Origin: Butyricimonas synergistica DSM 23225
Lineage (GTDB): Bacteria; Bacteroidota; Bacteroidia; Bacteroidales; Marinifilaceae
Reading direction: 5' to 3'
Assembly (NCBI RefSeq): GCF_000379665.1
Contig: NZ_KB903359.1
Coordinates: 1,207,340-1,271,339, forward strand
Length of the DNA: 64,000 nucleotides
A program made the position numbers and the translations under genes. The notes beneath the pieces are model-generated. The model ran no database searches. It saw nothing but the letters and a program-made list of their open reading frames with translations, and was not told the DNA's origin. Shown in pieces: positions 37,838 through 45,708 of the stretch; positions within the stretch are counted from its first letter, which is position 1; every line of letters begins with the position of its first letter.

Positions 37838-37859
37838 ATTTTCGGATATATCCGAAAAT
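37838..37859. promoter_or_regulatory. Perfect 22-bp palindrome upstream of the ATPase gene
   Basis: The sequence ATTTTCGGATA followed by its exact complement gives a perfect palindrome 28-49 bp upstream of the ATPase ATG. This is the right place for an operator recognised by a dimeric repressor, possibly autoregulatory. No T-tract follows, so it does not look like a terminator. Confidence 0.5.
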
Positions 37860-37883
37860 ATTGCAGAAACTTTATCAACCTAC

Positions 37884-37952
37884 TTCCAAAAATAAAAATT
37901 ACCGATTGAGTCATCCCCTAACGGAATCACCCAATCGGCAATCACCAAATCA
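37884..37952. repeat. Direct repeat, copy 2 (right of the DUF4143 ATPase)
   Basis: A 69-bp near-identical partner of 36410-36479 in the same orientation, 1.47 kb apart. The main differences are GATTGAGTCAT in place of GATCGAGCTATT. It lies between the ATPase promoter region and the end of the RteC-like gene. Confidence 0.85.
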
Positions 37953-37960
37953 CAGAATCC

Positions 37961-38594
37961 CTAATTCTTCCTCCTCCACCCGCACCTGTTATCTGCTTCC
38001 TTCAAGATAGCGGCAATCATCCGCTTCAAAAAAGGCGTCAACTCCCGCTTGCGATCAAAGAACTGTTCCCGCAATTGCTGATAATTCGATATATCCTCCC
38101 CGAACACCTCTTTCACCATCGCCACCAGATCCTTCTCCCCCAACGCATCCCCGGCAGGCGAATACAACTCATCCACCAGCACCAGCCCCTCGATCAACTC
38201 CATGATCATCATCTTGTACTTCGTCGACTTCCACCGGATCATCACCCGGACCGCTTTCTTACTGTCATCCGTTCTCCGGCAATCCCCCCGCTCACGTGAC
38301 CAACGGCACTCCGCCTCCACCAGCTTCAACGCCACCCGGATATAACAACAAGCCCCCTCCCCATTTTTTCCCAAAAGCGCCGTCCCTCTCAACACGCTCC
38401 AACCAGAATTCCAACCCCACCCGAGCTCCCGTCAGCATTCTTTCCCTGACCATGAGCTCATCTTCCGCCTCGCTCACCTCTCGCAACTCCCCCGCGAACT
38501 CCCGAATGGCAACTTTAAAACTCTCGTCTTCAAAACTCACACTTGAACCTTCAGCCAACAAAGCGAAAAACCTTGTTTCCAACAAATTTTTCAT
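37961..38594 (-). pseudogene. RteC-like gene interrupted by a frameshift
   Basis: Two overlapping reading frames together make one RteC-like protein of about 210 residues. The first starts at ATG 38594 (MKNLLETRFFALL) and runs through LEFWLERVERDGAFGKKWG. The second carries CCYIRVALKLVEAE, then RWKSTKYKMMIMELIEGLVL and a C-terminal region as in RteC. A single extra base in the run around 38355-38370 (poly-A and poly-G tracts) would explain the shift. RteC regulates conjugative transposon excision in Bacteroides. This relative has no such element next to it. Decay, phase variation at the homopolymer, or a sequencing error are all possible. Confidence 0.65.
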
Positions 38595-38621
38595 AGCATA
38601 AATATTACAAATTATTAAAAT

Positions 38622-38652
38622 AAAAAAGCCCCGGGCACACTCCGCCCGAGGC
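38622..38652 (-). terminator. Terminator of the polysaccharide operon
   Basis: Read on the minus strand, GCCTCGGGC and GCCCGGGGC form a 9-bp stem (one G-T pair) with a 7-nt loop, followed by TTTTTTATTTT. It lies about 50 bp past the stop of the cupin gene. This marks the end of the operon that begins near 54420. Confidence 0.9.
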
Positions 38653-38699
38653 ATATCATCAATTTCTCAATTGCCAATCACAAAATCACAAATCGTAAA

Positions 38700-39149
38700 T
38701 CATCTAAATCTCGCTTCCCTTTTCTCCCAATCCACCCATAAATTCTTATCGTATCGCCAACTATCCAATAACGCCTCTTCATACCGCTTCCCCGAGAACA
38801 CCAACAACACCGCCCCCGGCTCTTCCGCCTTGATACAATTCCCAAATCCCTCCGGCACGCAAACAATCTCGCTCTTCGCTTCCGACAGATGAAACACCTC
38901 CGCCTTCAAATTCTCACTCGGGTGCTCCCAATCATCAATCTCCACCAACCCGATCGTGAAAGCCCCTTTCACGCAATAGAACCACTTCTTCTCGAACTGG
39001 TGCGCATGCCAACCCCTCACGATACTTTCGTCCGGATGATGAATAAAATAAAACCTCTCCACCCCCTCGAAATCAAAACCATTCAAAGAAGAAATTAATC
39101 CTCTATAATCCGTGAAAATTTCCCCCTCAACTATTTTTACCTTTTTCAT
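38700..39149 (-). CDS. WxcM/FdtA-like sugar cupin
   Basis: A 149-residue single-domain cupin related to WxcM-type dTDP-sugar isomerases and RmlC-like epimerases. DYRGLISSLNG opens the fold, RGWHAHQFEKKWFYCVKGAF holds the cupin histidines, and CVPEGFGNCIKAEEPGAVLLVFS is the second cupin strand pair. It would isomerise or epimerise a keto-sugar nucleotide, but no dTDP-glucose synthase or dehydratase is in the window, so its substrate would come from elsewhere. It overlaps the preceding WecG-like gene by 4 bp and is last in the polysaccharide operon. Confidence 0.75.
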   Translation of the reverse strand: MKKVKIVEGEIFTDYRGLISSLNGFDFEGVERFYFIHHPDESIVRGWHAHQFEKKWFYCVKGAFTIGLVEIDDWEHPSENLKAEVFHLSEAKSEIVCVPEGFGNCIKAEEPGAVLLVFSGKRYEEALLDSWRYDKNLWVDWEKREARFR

Positions 39150-39850
39150 ATTCTACCCAATTTCACCAATACCAAAAACTTCACTAAATAAATCTGCCGT
39201 TTTATTCTTGATGGCTGTTTCACCAGTCGATACGCCCATTCCAAGCCATGATCTACCCACCACTTCGGGGCTCTTTTCACATTTCCCGTGTACACATCAA
39301 AACTTCCCCCCAACCCTTGATAAATCGCAGGATGACGTTCCAACATTTCCTCCATCAACAACTCCTGTTTCGGGGACCCCATCGCGACAAACACCACATC
39401 AGGTTTCTTCACCGCGACATCTTCTATCAAATTCCTCCTCTCCTCCTCCGTTTGAATATACCCATTGCGATAAGCCACAATCCGAATTCCCTCAAACTCC
39501 GCTTTCAACTTATTCACGGTAGCCTCGATCACCTCTTGTTTCCCTCCCACCAAATAAAACGTTTTATCACTCTGGTACAAAGAAGCTATTATCTTCAACC
39601 ACAACTCACATCCCGGAATCTTCACCACCTCCTTATACCCCTTTTTCTTCATAGCCATCACCGCCCCAATGCCATCGCAATACCCTATATTTCGATTTAT
39701 AATCCCTCTCGTCTGGTCCGTAGCGTGAAGAATTTTCTCTGCATTAATCGCCACCAAAATACCTTTCTCCCGTTCCACATGATCCAACAATTCCTCATGA
39801 GAAACAAAAGCATAAACCCTCACACCATTCAAATATACATTTTGTATCAT
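39146..39850 (-). CDS. WecG/TagA/CpsF-family glycosyltransferase
   Basis: A 234-residue GT26 enzyme. GIIN-NIGYCDGIGAVMAMKKKGY holds the conserved Asp/Gly-rich motif, and VFVAMGSPKQELLMEEM and GLGGSFDVYTGNVKRAPKWW are family signatures. The family includes WecG, which adds ManNAcA to GlcNAc-PP-undecaprenol, and TagA, which adds ManNAc. Because this operon also encodes WecB- and WecC-like enzymes, ManNAcA transfer is the most likely reaction. The better start is the ATG at 39850. Confidence 0.88.
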   Translation of the reverse strand: MIQNVYLNGVRVYAFVSHEELLDHVEREKGILVAINAEKILHATDQTRGIINRNIGYCDGIGAVMAMKKKGYKEVVKIPGCELWLKIIASLYQSDKTFYLVGGKQEVIEATVNKLKAEFEGIRIVAYRNGYIQTEEERRNLIEDVAVKKPDVVFVAMGSPKQELLMEEMLERHPAIYQGLGGSFDVYTGNVKRAPKWWVDHGLEWAYRLVKQPSRIKRQIYLVKFLVLVKLGRI

Positions 39851-39874
39851 AATCACTCAAATTAACGACCTATT

Positions 39875-41077
39875 TCACGGGCACTTACTTGTTTCTAATA
39901 TATAAAAAGACAACGCATTAAACATGAAAGCGTTACTCCATCTCATATAAGAAATCTTAGAACTTATACCAGGCTTCAACTGATAATAAAAATACCCTTT
40001 TTTATCCTGCATATGATCAATTGTCCATTTCAACACCCTCTCCACAAACTCCCGATAATCACTCAATTTATGCAACCTGCTTAACGTTACCAACAACTGT
40101 CCCGGACAATGAATATCAATAGGATATTTCCGGTCATGATAATATTTCGGACAACCGTCCTCCTCAAAGAAATTTTTAATATAAAAATCAAATCCCTTTT
40201 CTATATTTTCATGAAAAGATCCGTCACCCGTCAGTTCCTCGTAAGCGATCAATCCGTCCAAATTATATCCCGTGTGAAAACTATCAATCCACCCCTGTAC
40301 CGGCAACATACCATACACCCAGGAACCATCTTCTTTTTGCCCCTTGCAACAAGCAACAACCGAAGCCCTTGCCGCCGTCTTGTACTCCTCTTTGCCTGTA
40401 TAATAATAGCAATAAGATAATAATCGGCTTCCTAATAAAGAAGCATTAAACACCGTATCATTCCCTTTTAACGGACTATACGAGAATAAAAATCCGCCAT
40501 TATATTCAGCCCTGTGCAAATCCTCTAAAACAAAATCAGCCGCGGATAACGCACACTTCAAATAGCCTTCATTCTTTGTCACCTCGTAAGCGTCCATCAA
40601 TGCAGTAGCACAAAAATTTGTAGCCACAACCGTAGGTGTATTCTTTGGAAATAAGAATAACCGTCGTGCTTGCCAATCAAAATTATACCCCCAGCAAGCA
40701 CCACGATACCCCTCCGACCGCAATGAAATAAGCAATTCCGCCAATTCTTCAATCCTCGTCTTTATCATTCCTGCCGTTCCGACCCTTTCTGCTAATCGCG
40801 GAAATTCCACCACCGCCTTATACAAGTTGCAATACCCCGACAAAAACAACCCGATCCCCTTGGCATTATATTCTTTCGGGACTAAAGCCATCCGCCTCAA
40901 ATTAATTGGACTACGCTTAAATCCCTGTATCAAAACCAATCTACAGACTGCAGACTTCTTAAAAAAGGGAAGAAATTGAAACAACCGTGAATTCAATCCG
41001 TCATACGGATCCCATCCACGGAACCTCTCTTTTTCACAATAATCACACAACACAACAAATGAATCAATCACTTTCAT
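39875..41077 (-). CDS. Alpha/alpha-toroid protein of the polysaccharide locus
   Basis: A 400-residue soluble protein with repeated helix-hairpin motifs ending in Trp/Gly-rich turns: EGYRGACWGYNFDWQ, EYNGGFLFSYSPLKGND, QKEDGSWVYGMLPVQGW and DHMQDKKGYFYYQL. This is the (alpha/alpha)6 barrel pattern of glycan-active epimerases, lyases and hydrolases. Similar proteins occur in capsule loci without a known reaction. It could process the glycan or a sugar intermediate. I do not recognise a catalytic motif. It follows the deacetylase gene by about 97 bp. Confidence 0.6.
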   Translation of the reverse strand: MKVIDSFVVLCDYCEKERFRGWDPYDGLNSRLFQFLPFFKKSAVCRLVLIQGFKRSPINLRRMALVPKEYNAKGIGLFLSGYCNLYKAVVEFPRLAERVGTAGMIKTRIEELAELLISLRSEGYRGACWGYNFDWQARRLFLFPKNTPTVVATNFCATALMDAYEVTKNEGYLKCALSAADFVLEDLHRAEYNGGFLFSYSPLKGNDTVFNASLLGSRLLSYCYYYTGKEEYKTAARASVVACCKGQKEDGSWVYGMLPVQGWIDSFHTGYNLDGLIAYEELTGDGSFHENIEKGFDFYIKNFFEEDGCPKYYHDRKYPIDIHCPGQLLVTLSRLHKLSDYREFVERVLKWTIDHMQDKKGYFYYQLKPGISSKISYMRWSNAFMFNALSFYILETSKCP

Positions 41078-41174
41078 CTTTCATTTTCAACATTTCACAA
41101 GAACTCAGCAACAATAAACTCCTCGTATATAGACTTATCCACGACCACATTTACTTCTATTTCAGCATCATCCC

Positions 41175-42218
41175 TCAATTTAAAATAAGTCCATACACAT
41201 CACTAATTGTCTTATATTTAAATACATTATTTGTTCTTTTCAATAAATACTTCAATCCTCTCTCTCCAACATAGCTCTTAGGATGACCAACAAGAACAAA
41301 TAAATTTCTATCTTGCGATTTTATCATTGAAAGAAACTTTTTGTGCATAGAAGGAGTTAACAAACAAAAATCCCAAGTTTGACATTCCTTTTCAAAAAAA
41401 AATTTGATTTTACTAAACTTACCTTTTGTCCTATCGCAAATTTTTGCGTCAAAAGTATTTCTTGCAGACTCTTTATTCCGAAGTAACGACTTTATCCGTT
41501 CTCTTGAAACATATTTCGTCCAACGAGTAATAGGGAATGCAACTATTGGTAATTCTATCAGTCCTAAATCTCCTTGCATTTCTAATTCTTCCCCAACATA
41601 CCAGTAATCTATATCTATAGGAATATTAGTGTAATCATAATTTGAAAGAGTTCCTTGCTCTTTACCTCCTGGATAAATTGAAGAATCTACATATATTCCT
41701 GAATGCAGCATCGCTTTAACAATTTCTTTTGATGGTTGAACATTATATCCACCTGCACGCAAAGCTATACAACGATACTTGGGATTAATTGGTTTTATAA
41801 GCTCTTCAATTGATTGTTTACCTTTTATCAATAAATTTACAAGAGAATATTCTCCTTCGTGTAAATATCCTCCTAATTTCCAATCTGCTAAATCAACATT
41901 CCATCGTCCTTCTTGATATTTTGCATTTACCCACTGAGGATGAAGATGTAGTTGCACATCATGACCTTGACGATACAAATCTTGAATTTGTTTTTCTATC
42001 GCTTCTATTGGGTTTTGAGTATATCCCATTTTATTACCATTATTCCATTCTTCTTTTAGCCGCCAATATTCTATAACCTCAAAAAAGAAAGTAAATTTCA
42101 AATTATATCTATCAGCAACATTTAAAAGTGCATATGTCGGATCTATTATATGCTTAAACACATCACCACTTCCATCTCCATAAAGCTCGTAATCAAGTGT
42201 AAACAACATCTGTTTCAT
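41175..42218 (-). CDS. Polysaccharide deacetylase-like protein (NodB fold)
   Basis: A 347-residue protein. It begins MLFTLDYELYGDGSGDVF, with the first conserved Asp of a NodB-type domain, continues FTFFFEVIEYWRL, and has HDVQLHLHPQW, the metal-binding histidine motif. CIALRAGGYNVQPS is the typical catalytic-Arg/Gly stretch. Such proteins remove N-acetyl groups from amino sugars. No signal peptide is seen, so it would act on a cytoplasmic lipid-linked intermediate. Its start overlaps the end of the AAC(3)-like gene by 4 bp. Confidence 0.78.
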   Translation of the reverse strand: MKQMLFTLDYELYGDGSGDVFKHIIDPTYALLNVADRYNLKFTFFFEVIEYWRLKEEWNNGNKMGYTQNPIEAIEKQIQDLYRQGHDVQLHLHPQWVNAKYQEGRWNVDLADWKLGGYLHEGEYSLVNLLIKGKQSIEELIKPINPKYRCIALRAGGYNVQPSKEIVKAMLHSGIYVDSSIYPGGKEQGTLSNYDYTNIPIDIDYWYVGEELEMQGDLGLIELPIVAFPITRWTKYVSRERIKSLLRNKESARNTFDAKICDRTKGKFSKIKFFFEKECQTWDFCLLTPSMHKKFLSMIKSQDRNLFVLVGHPKSYVGERGLKYLLKRTNNVFKYKTISDVYGLILN

Positions 42219-43084
42219 TTCAATAATCTCGTATGTCCGTTTGAAAATTCAATTTTGCAATTTTCAAACAATTCACTATTACCTACAATATAACAAAATG
42301 TAAATCCCAATTTTTTTCGAATATAAGAAGTACAGTTAATTTTTTTCACATAATCTCCAGCCAAAATCAATCTCGCATTTAATGCTTCATCATGAACCTT
42401 TGTCTTTACATTAATTATTTTCCCACTTTCAATTTTAACTTTTAAATTGTATATTTCAGATTCATAATAATCCTCAACCCCACACAATAAAACATCTTCG
42501 AAAGTGTGAAAAATTGGAATATTTTTAATACCCAAACCTAATGATTTTGATCCCAATTTCAATAATTTCCCATAAGGAGAATCCCAATAAAAAGGAGTTG
42601 TAGAATTTTCATGTCCAGAAACTATCAACTTGGAATCTTTTCCCCATACGCATACAGCCTTTGTAGGATGAATACTTTTGACAACCCCTTCAGAATGTGC
42701 AAAAACATTCGTCAAAATTCCCATCGAAGATTTTGTGTTTTGCATATCAAAAATATTTCCTTGCCTAGCCCATTCATAAGAATTTCCTGGTGGATAATAA
42801 GGCATCATAATCACCCCTTCATCTGTTACAATTTTTTTTAACAATTCGACCAATTCCTTTGGAGAAAAAGTTGCATTCAGATTACCGAAACTTGAAGCAA
42901 CAATTAAACGATCTCCTTTCTTTATTTCAAGTTCTTTAAGTAAGAAATTTTCCATCATCGCAAGTGTTACTTTTTTTCGAAAAATTCCTTTACTTTGATT
43001 TACCATCTTTCTTTTAAACTTTTTCAATGCTAGACGTTGTTTATAAGAAAGGATATTCTTTAAACAGCTTTTTATATAATTCAT
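42215..43084 (-). CDS. AAC(3)-family N-acyltransferase
   Basis: A 289-residue protein with the aminoglycoside 3-N-acetyltransferase fold. GDRLIVASSFGNL, EGVIMMPYYPPGNSYEW, and GILTNVFAHSEGVVKSIHPTKAVCVWG (containing the catalytic-type SxHPT) are recognisable. In a polysaccharide locus the acceptor is more likely an amino sugar than an antibiotic. It lies between a PaaK-like acyl-activating enzyme and a deacetylase, so it could transfer an unusual acyl group to an amine exposed by the deacetylase. That scheme is inference. Confidence 0.8.
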   Translation of the reverse strand: MNYIKSCLKNILSYKQRLALKKFKRKMVNQSKGIFRKKVTLAMMENFLLKELEIKKGDRLIVASSFGNLNATFSPKELVELLKKIVTDEGVIMMPYYPPGNSYEWARQGNIFDMQNTKSSMGILTNVFAHSEGVVKSIHPTKAVCVWGKDSKLIVSGHENSTTPFYWDSPYGKLLKLGSKSLGLGIKNIPIFHTFEDVLLCGVEDYYESEIYNLKVKIESGKIINVKTKVHDEALNARLILAGDYVKKINCTSYIRKKLGFTFCYIVGNSELFENCKIEFSNGHTRLLK

Positions 43085-43087
43085 AAA

Positions 43088-44431
43088 TCACATATCAACG
43101 ATAATACTATTTACTTTTGTAGAACGCCCTTTAGATATCTCTCGAACAATATTTATTTCATAGTCAAATAATTCAGGCCATTTTAACTCAATGTCATCTA
43201 CAATTCTTTTTCCAACTTCTTGCGTATAATTCTTTTTAGGTACAATTTTAATAATCAGCTTCCCTTTCTCCTTTTGTACAAATTGTAACGAATCAATATA
43301 ATTCCAAACATAATCTTCTAATGCAAGAATTGCAATTCCAGATATTTTATTCCCTTTTTTTGTAGTAAGAAACGTTTGTCCTCTTCCGTCTAAAGACTTT
43401 ATAAAACCACTACTATCAATTTTTCCAAAATCTTGTGTTTTATACCGAATAAATGGCATTGCTTCATTCCAATAAGAAGTACCTACAATTTCATAATTAC
43501 CAAATTCATCTTCAAGATTTTCATTATATGCATATAAATTATCCAATTGGTAACTAATTGTTTTTTGCTCCTCATTTACAATTGACTTCCCTAAAGCAAC
43601 ATGTTCTGACATATTATAACTGCAATATATCTTAGGACTCCCAAATGCTCTATTAAAATTTTCATAATGAGCGAATAAAAAAACGTCCGAAGTCAATAAT
43701 AATCCCTTCACTTTTATCGGCTGTAAACCGTTATCATTAATATATCTAGCGAATAAATACAATAATGTAGGATAGGAATGTATCACATCAGGAACAAACT
43801 TCACACAAGAATTATAGATATTTTCAAACCATTCAGGTACTAGATGTACCGGAGAAACCAATAATCGATTACCACAACGTTGAACTGGAGTTAATGAAAT
43901 ATCACGTAATGCTTCTAGCCCAATACGTATTATTCTTGTCCTTAAATAATCAAATTTAATATCACGTAACCACCATTCATGAAAAGCTTTCTGCATCCCA
44001 ATTTCTTGATGACTATTAGCGATTAATATACCTTGACCTGTTGTGCCCTCTGTAGAACCTGTTTTCAATTTATCCGCATGATACTTTTCATTTATGAAAT
44101 TATCCCAATTATTCATCACAATTTGTTTTGTTAGATAAGGAAATTCTTCTAACTTTTGATAAATATTTTCAACTGTTAATGATGCCGGATCAATATCTAC
44201 ATTATCACGATACCACGGAACATATAATAGCGCTTCTTCCAAAACATGTTTCATTTTCTTTCTAAGAGCAATATTTACTATATCCAATTGCCCTAACTCT
44301 TTCTGTCTAGACAAATAAATAACATCATTATAAACAGACGTATACAACCATGATTTAGGGAATGGACTAAAAACATAACTTCCCCAACGGCTTTTCTTTA
44401 CAATATGCTTTATTGCATCTAAATATTTCAT
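43088..44431 (-). CDS. PaaK/CapK-like adenylate-forming ligase
   Basis: A 447-residue member of the phenylacetate-CoA ligase-like family found in capsule loci (CapK). KTGSTEGTTGQG corresponds to the phosphate-binding P-loop-like motif, YNMSEHVALGKS to the motif around the adenine pocket, and FIRYKTQDFGKI to the conserved Y-x-T-x-D hinge. It would activate a carboxylic acid as acyl-AMP. It overlaps the Wzy gene by 4 bp and is followed within 4 bp by the AAC(3)-like gene, suggesting a joint acylation step. Confidence 0.82.
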   Translation of the reverse strand: MKYLDAIKHIVKKSRWGSYVFSPFPKSWLYTSVYNDVIYLSRQKELGQLDIVNIALRKKMKHVLEEALLYVPWYRDNVDIDPASLTVENIYQKLEEFPYLTKQIVMNNWDNFINEKYHADKLKTGSTEGTTGQGILIANSHQEIGMQKAFHEWWLRDIKFDYLRTRIIRIGLEALRDISLTPVQRCGNRLLVSPVHLVPEWFENIYNSCVKFVPDVIHSYPTLLYLFARYINDNGLQPIKVKGLLLTSDVFLFAHYENFNRAFGSPKIYCSYNMSEHVALGKSIVNEEQKTISYQLDNLYAYNENLEDEFGNYEIVGTSYWNEAMPFIRYKTQDFGKIDSSGFIKSLDGRGQTFLTTKKGNKISGIAILALEDYVWNYIDSLQFVQKEKGKLIIKIVPKKNYTQEVGKRIVDDIELKWPELFDYEINIVREISKGRSTKVNSIIVDM

Positions 44432-45708
44432 AAATAAGAATTATTATTTACTAATACTAATTGTTCATTTTTCGTCGAAAGTATAATAAAAGCAATCCCT
44501 ACAAATAAAAGTGAAGATTGCGTACTTGAATAAGCATGCCCTGCAAAATAACCATGACCAATAAATAAACATACTGCTATTATTCCCCAAAAATTTATTG
44601 GCAATTTATATTTTATATAACGACAAAAAGTAATATATAAGACATAAAAAGAAAAAAATAACACAACTCCCCCTATAATAATACCGTAATACCCAATCAG
44701 ATCATGCATATCCATTTCTGTCAAACGATATCCTTCTACATTTCGAATTAATGCAACACTCCTTCCAAATCCTGTATAACCTTTCCCTAGCCCCCATTGT
44801 ATTATATTAAAACCTTCAAAAACTTGTTCTGCAGCTTCTTTTAAACTTGTACGCGACCCACCCGCTAATAATACATAAAATCGTTCTAACATATAACTAT
44901 CTTCAGAGAAGAGATAAAATACATTATAAACGATATAACTTAATAAAACAAACATTCCCAAAAACATAAATATTTTTTTTCCTCGAGTCAAAAAAATTTT
45001 AGATGAAAATAAAATGAAATATATCAACATTATCCACACAATAATACTCCCTCCAATTCCCGCCATCGTACCAAGCATAATTGTAGCTATTGTAACGACA
45101 ATTATCTTTATCAAATAATAAATCTTATGTGTAGAAAGATACAGATAACATAACAAACAATTCGTAAGTAATAAAACTAAACCAATATCATTTCCCGCAG
45201 TAAAAAAACCTTTTGTTCCAAACCCATATGCAGAATCTATTTCACCATAAGAATTTACACCTAACCCCAAATAAAACAAAACAATAATAGAAAAAGCAGC
45301 AATTACCCCATATTGCGTCAATAATTTTAGAAATTCATCATTATTGATATATTTTTTCATTCCAAATAAAAATGCCAAAACCCAATATGAGAAAGAAAAT
45401 TTAATGAAATAATTCAATTCACTAGTTAAATCAAAATAAGGTTCACACACACACCAATAAGTCCAAGTCAAAACATAAATAAATAATAATAACGATGCAC
45501 ATTTAAAGAAAGTACTCCACTTATTCAATAAGCATACGACTAAACATATAACTAAAATAAACCCCTTGTACAATGCTGGGAAAAAAGGAGTTGTATTAAA
45601 ATAATGTTGAATATACCCATTATACATATCAACAAATACAGAAATAACAAAAACTAACCATAAAAAAAATTGACAACATATTTTATATGGTATCGATAAA
45701 AGATTCAT
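44428..45708 (-). CDS. O-antigen/capsule polymerase-like protein (Wzy)
   Basis: A 426-residue protein with ten or more membrane segments and a large extracytoplasmic loop before the last segments (about 265-330, containing MLERFYVLLAGGSRTSLKEA). Wzy proteins share topology rather than sequence. The call rests on this, on the adjacent Wzx gene and on the lack of other features. It would join repeat units on undecaprenyl diphosphate at the outer face of the inner membrane. Strongly AT-rich. Confidence 0.75.
   Translation of the reverse strand: MNLLSIPYKICCQFFLWLVFVISVFVDMYNGYIQHYFNTTPFFPALYKGFILVICLVVCLLNKWSTFFKCASLLLFIYVLTWTYWCVCEPYFDLTSELNYFIKFSFSYWVLAFLFGMKKYINNDEFLKLLTQYGVIAAFSIIVLFYLGLGVNSYGEIDSAYGFGTKGFFTAGNDIGLVLLLTNCLLCYLYLSTHKIYYLIKIIVVTIATIMLGTMAGIGGSIIVWIMLIYFILFSSKIFLTRGKKIFMFLGMFVLLSYIVYNVFYLFSEDSYMLERFYVLLAGGSRTSLKEAAEQVFEGFNIIQWGLGKGYTGFGRSVALIRNVEGYRLTEMDMHDLIGYYGIIIGGVVLFFSFYVLYITFCRYIKYKLPINFWGIIAVCLFIGHGYFAGHAYSSTQSSLLFVGIAFIILSTKNEQLVLVNNNSYL

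Noticed and set aside
41175-44431. Reading the AAC(3)-like gene as an antibiotic resistance determinant
   Set aside because: It is embedded by overlaps in a polysaccharide operon between an acyl ligase and a deacetylase. A sugar acyltransferase role fits better than aminoglycoside resistance.
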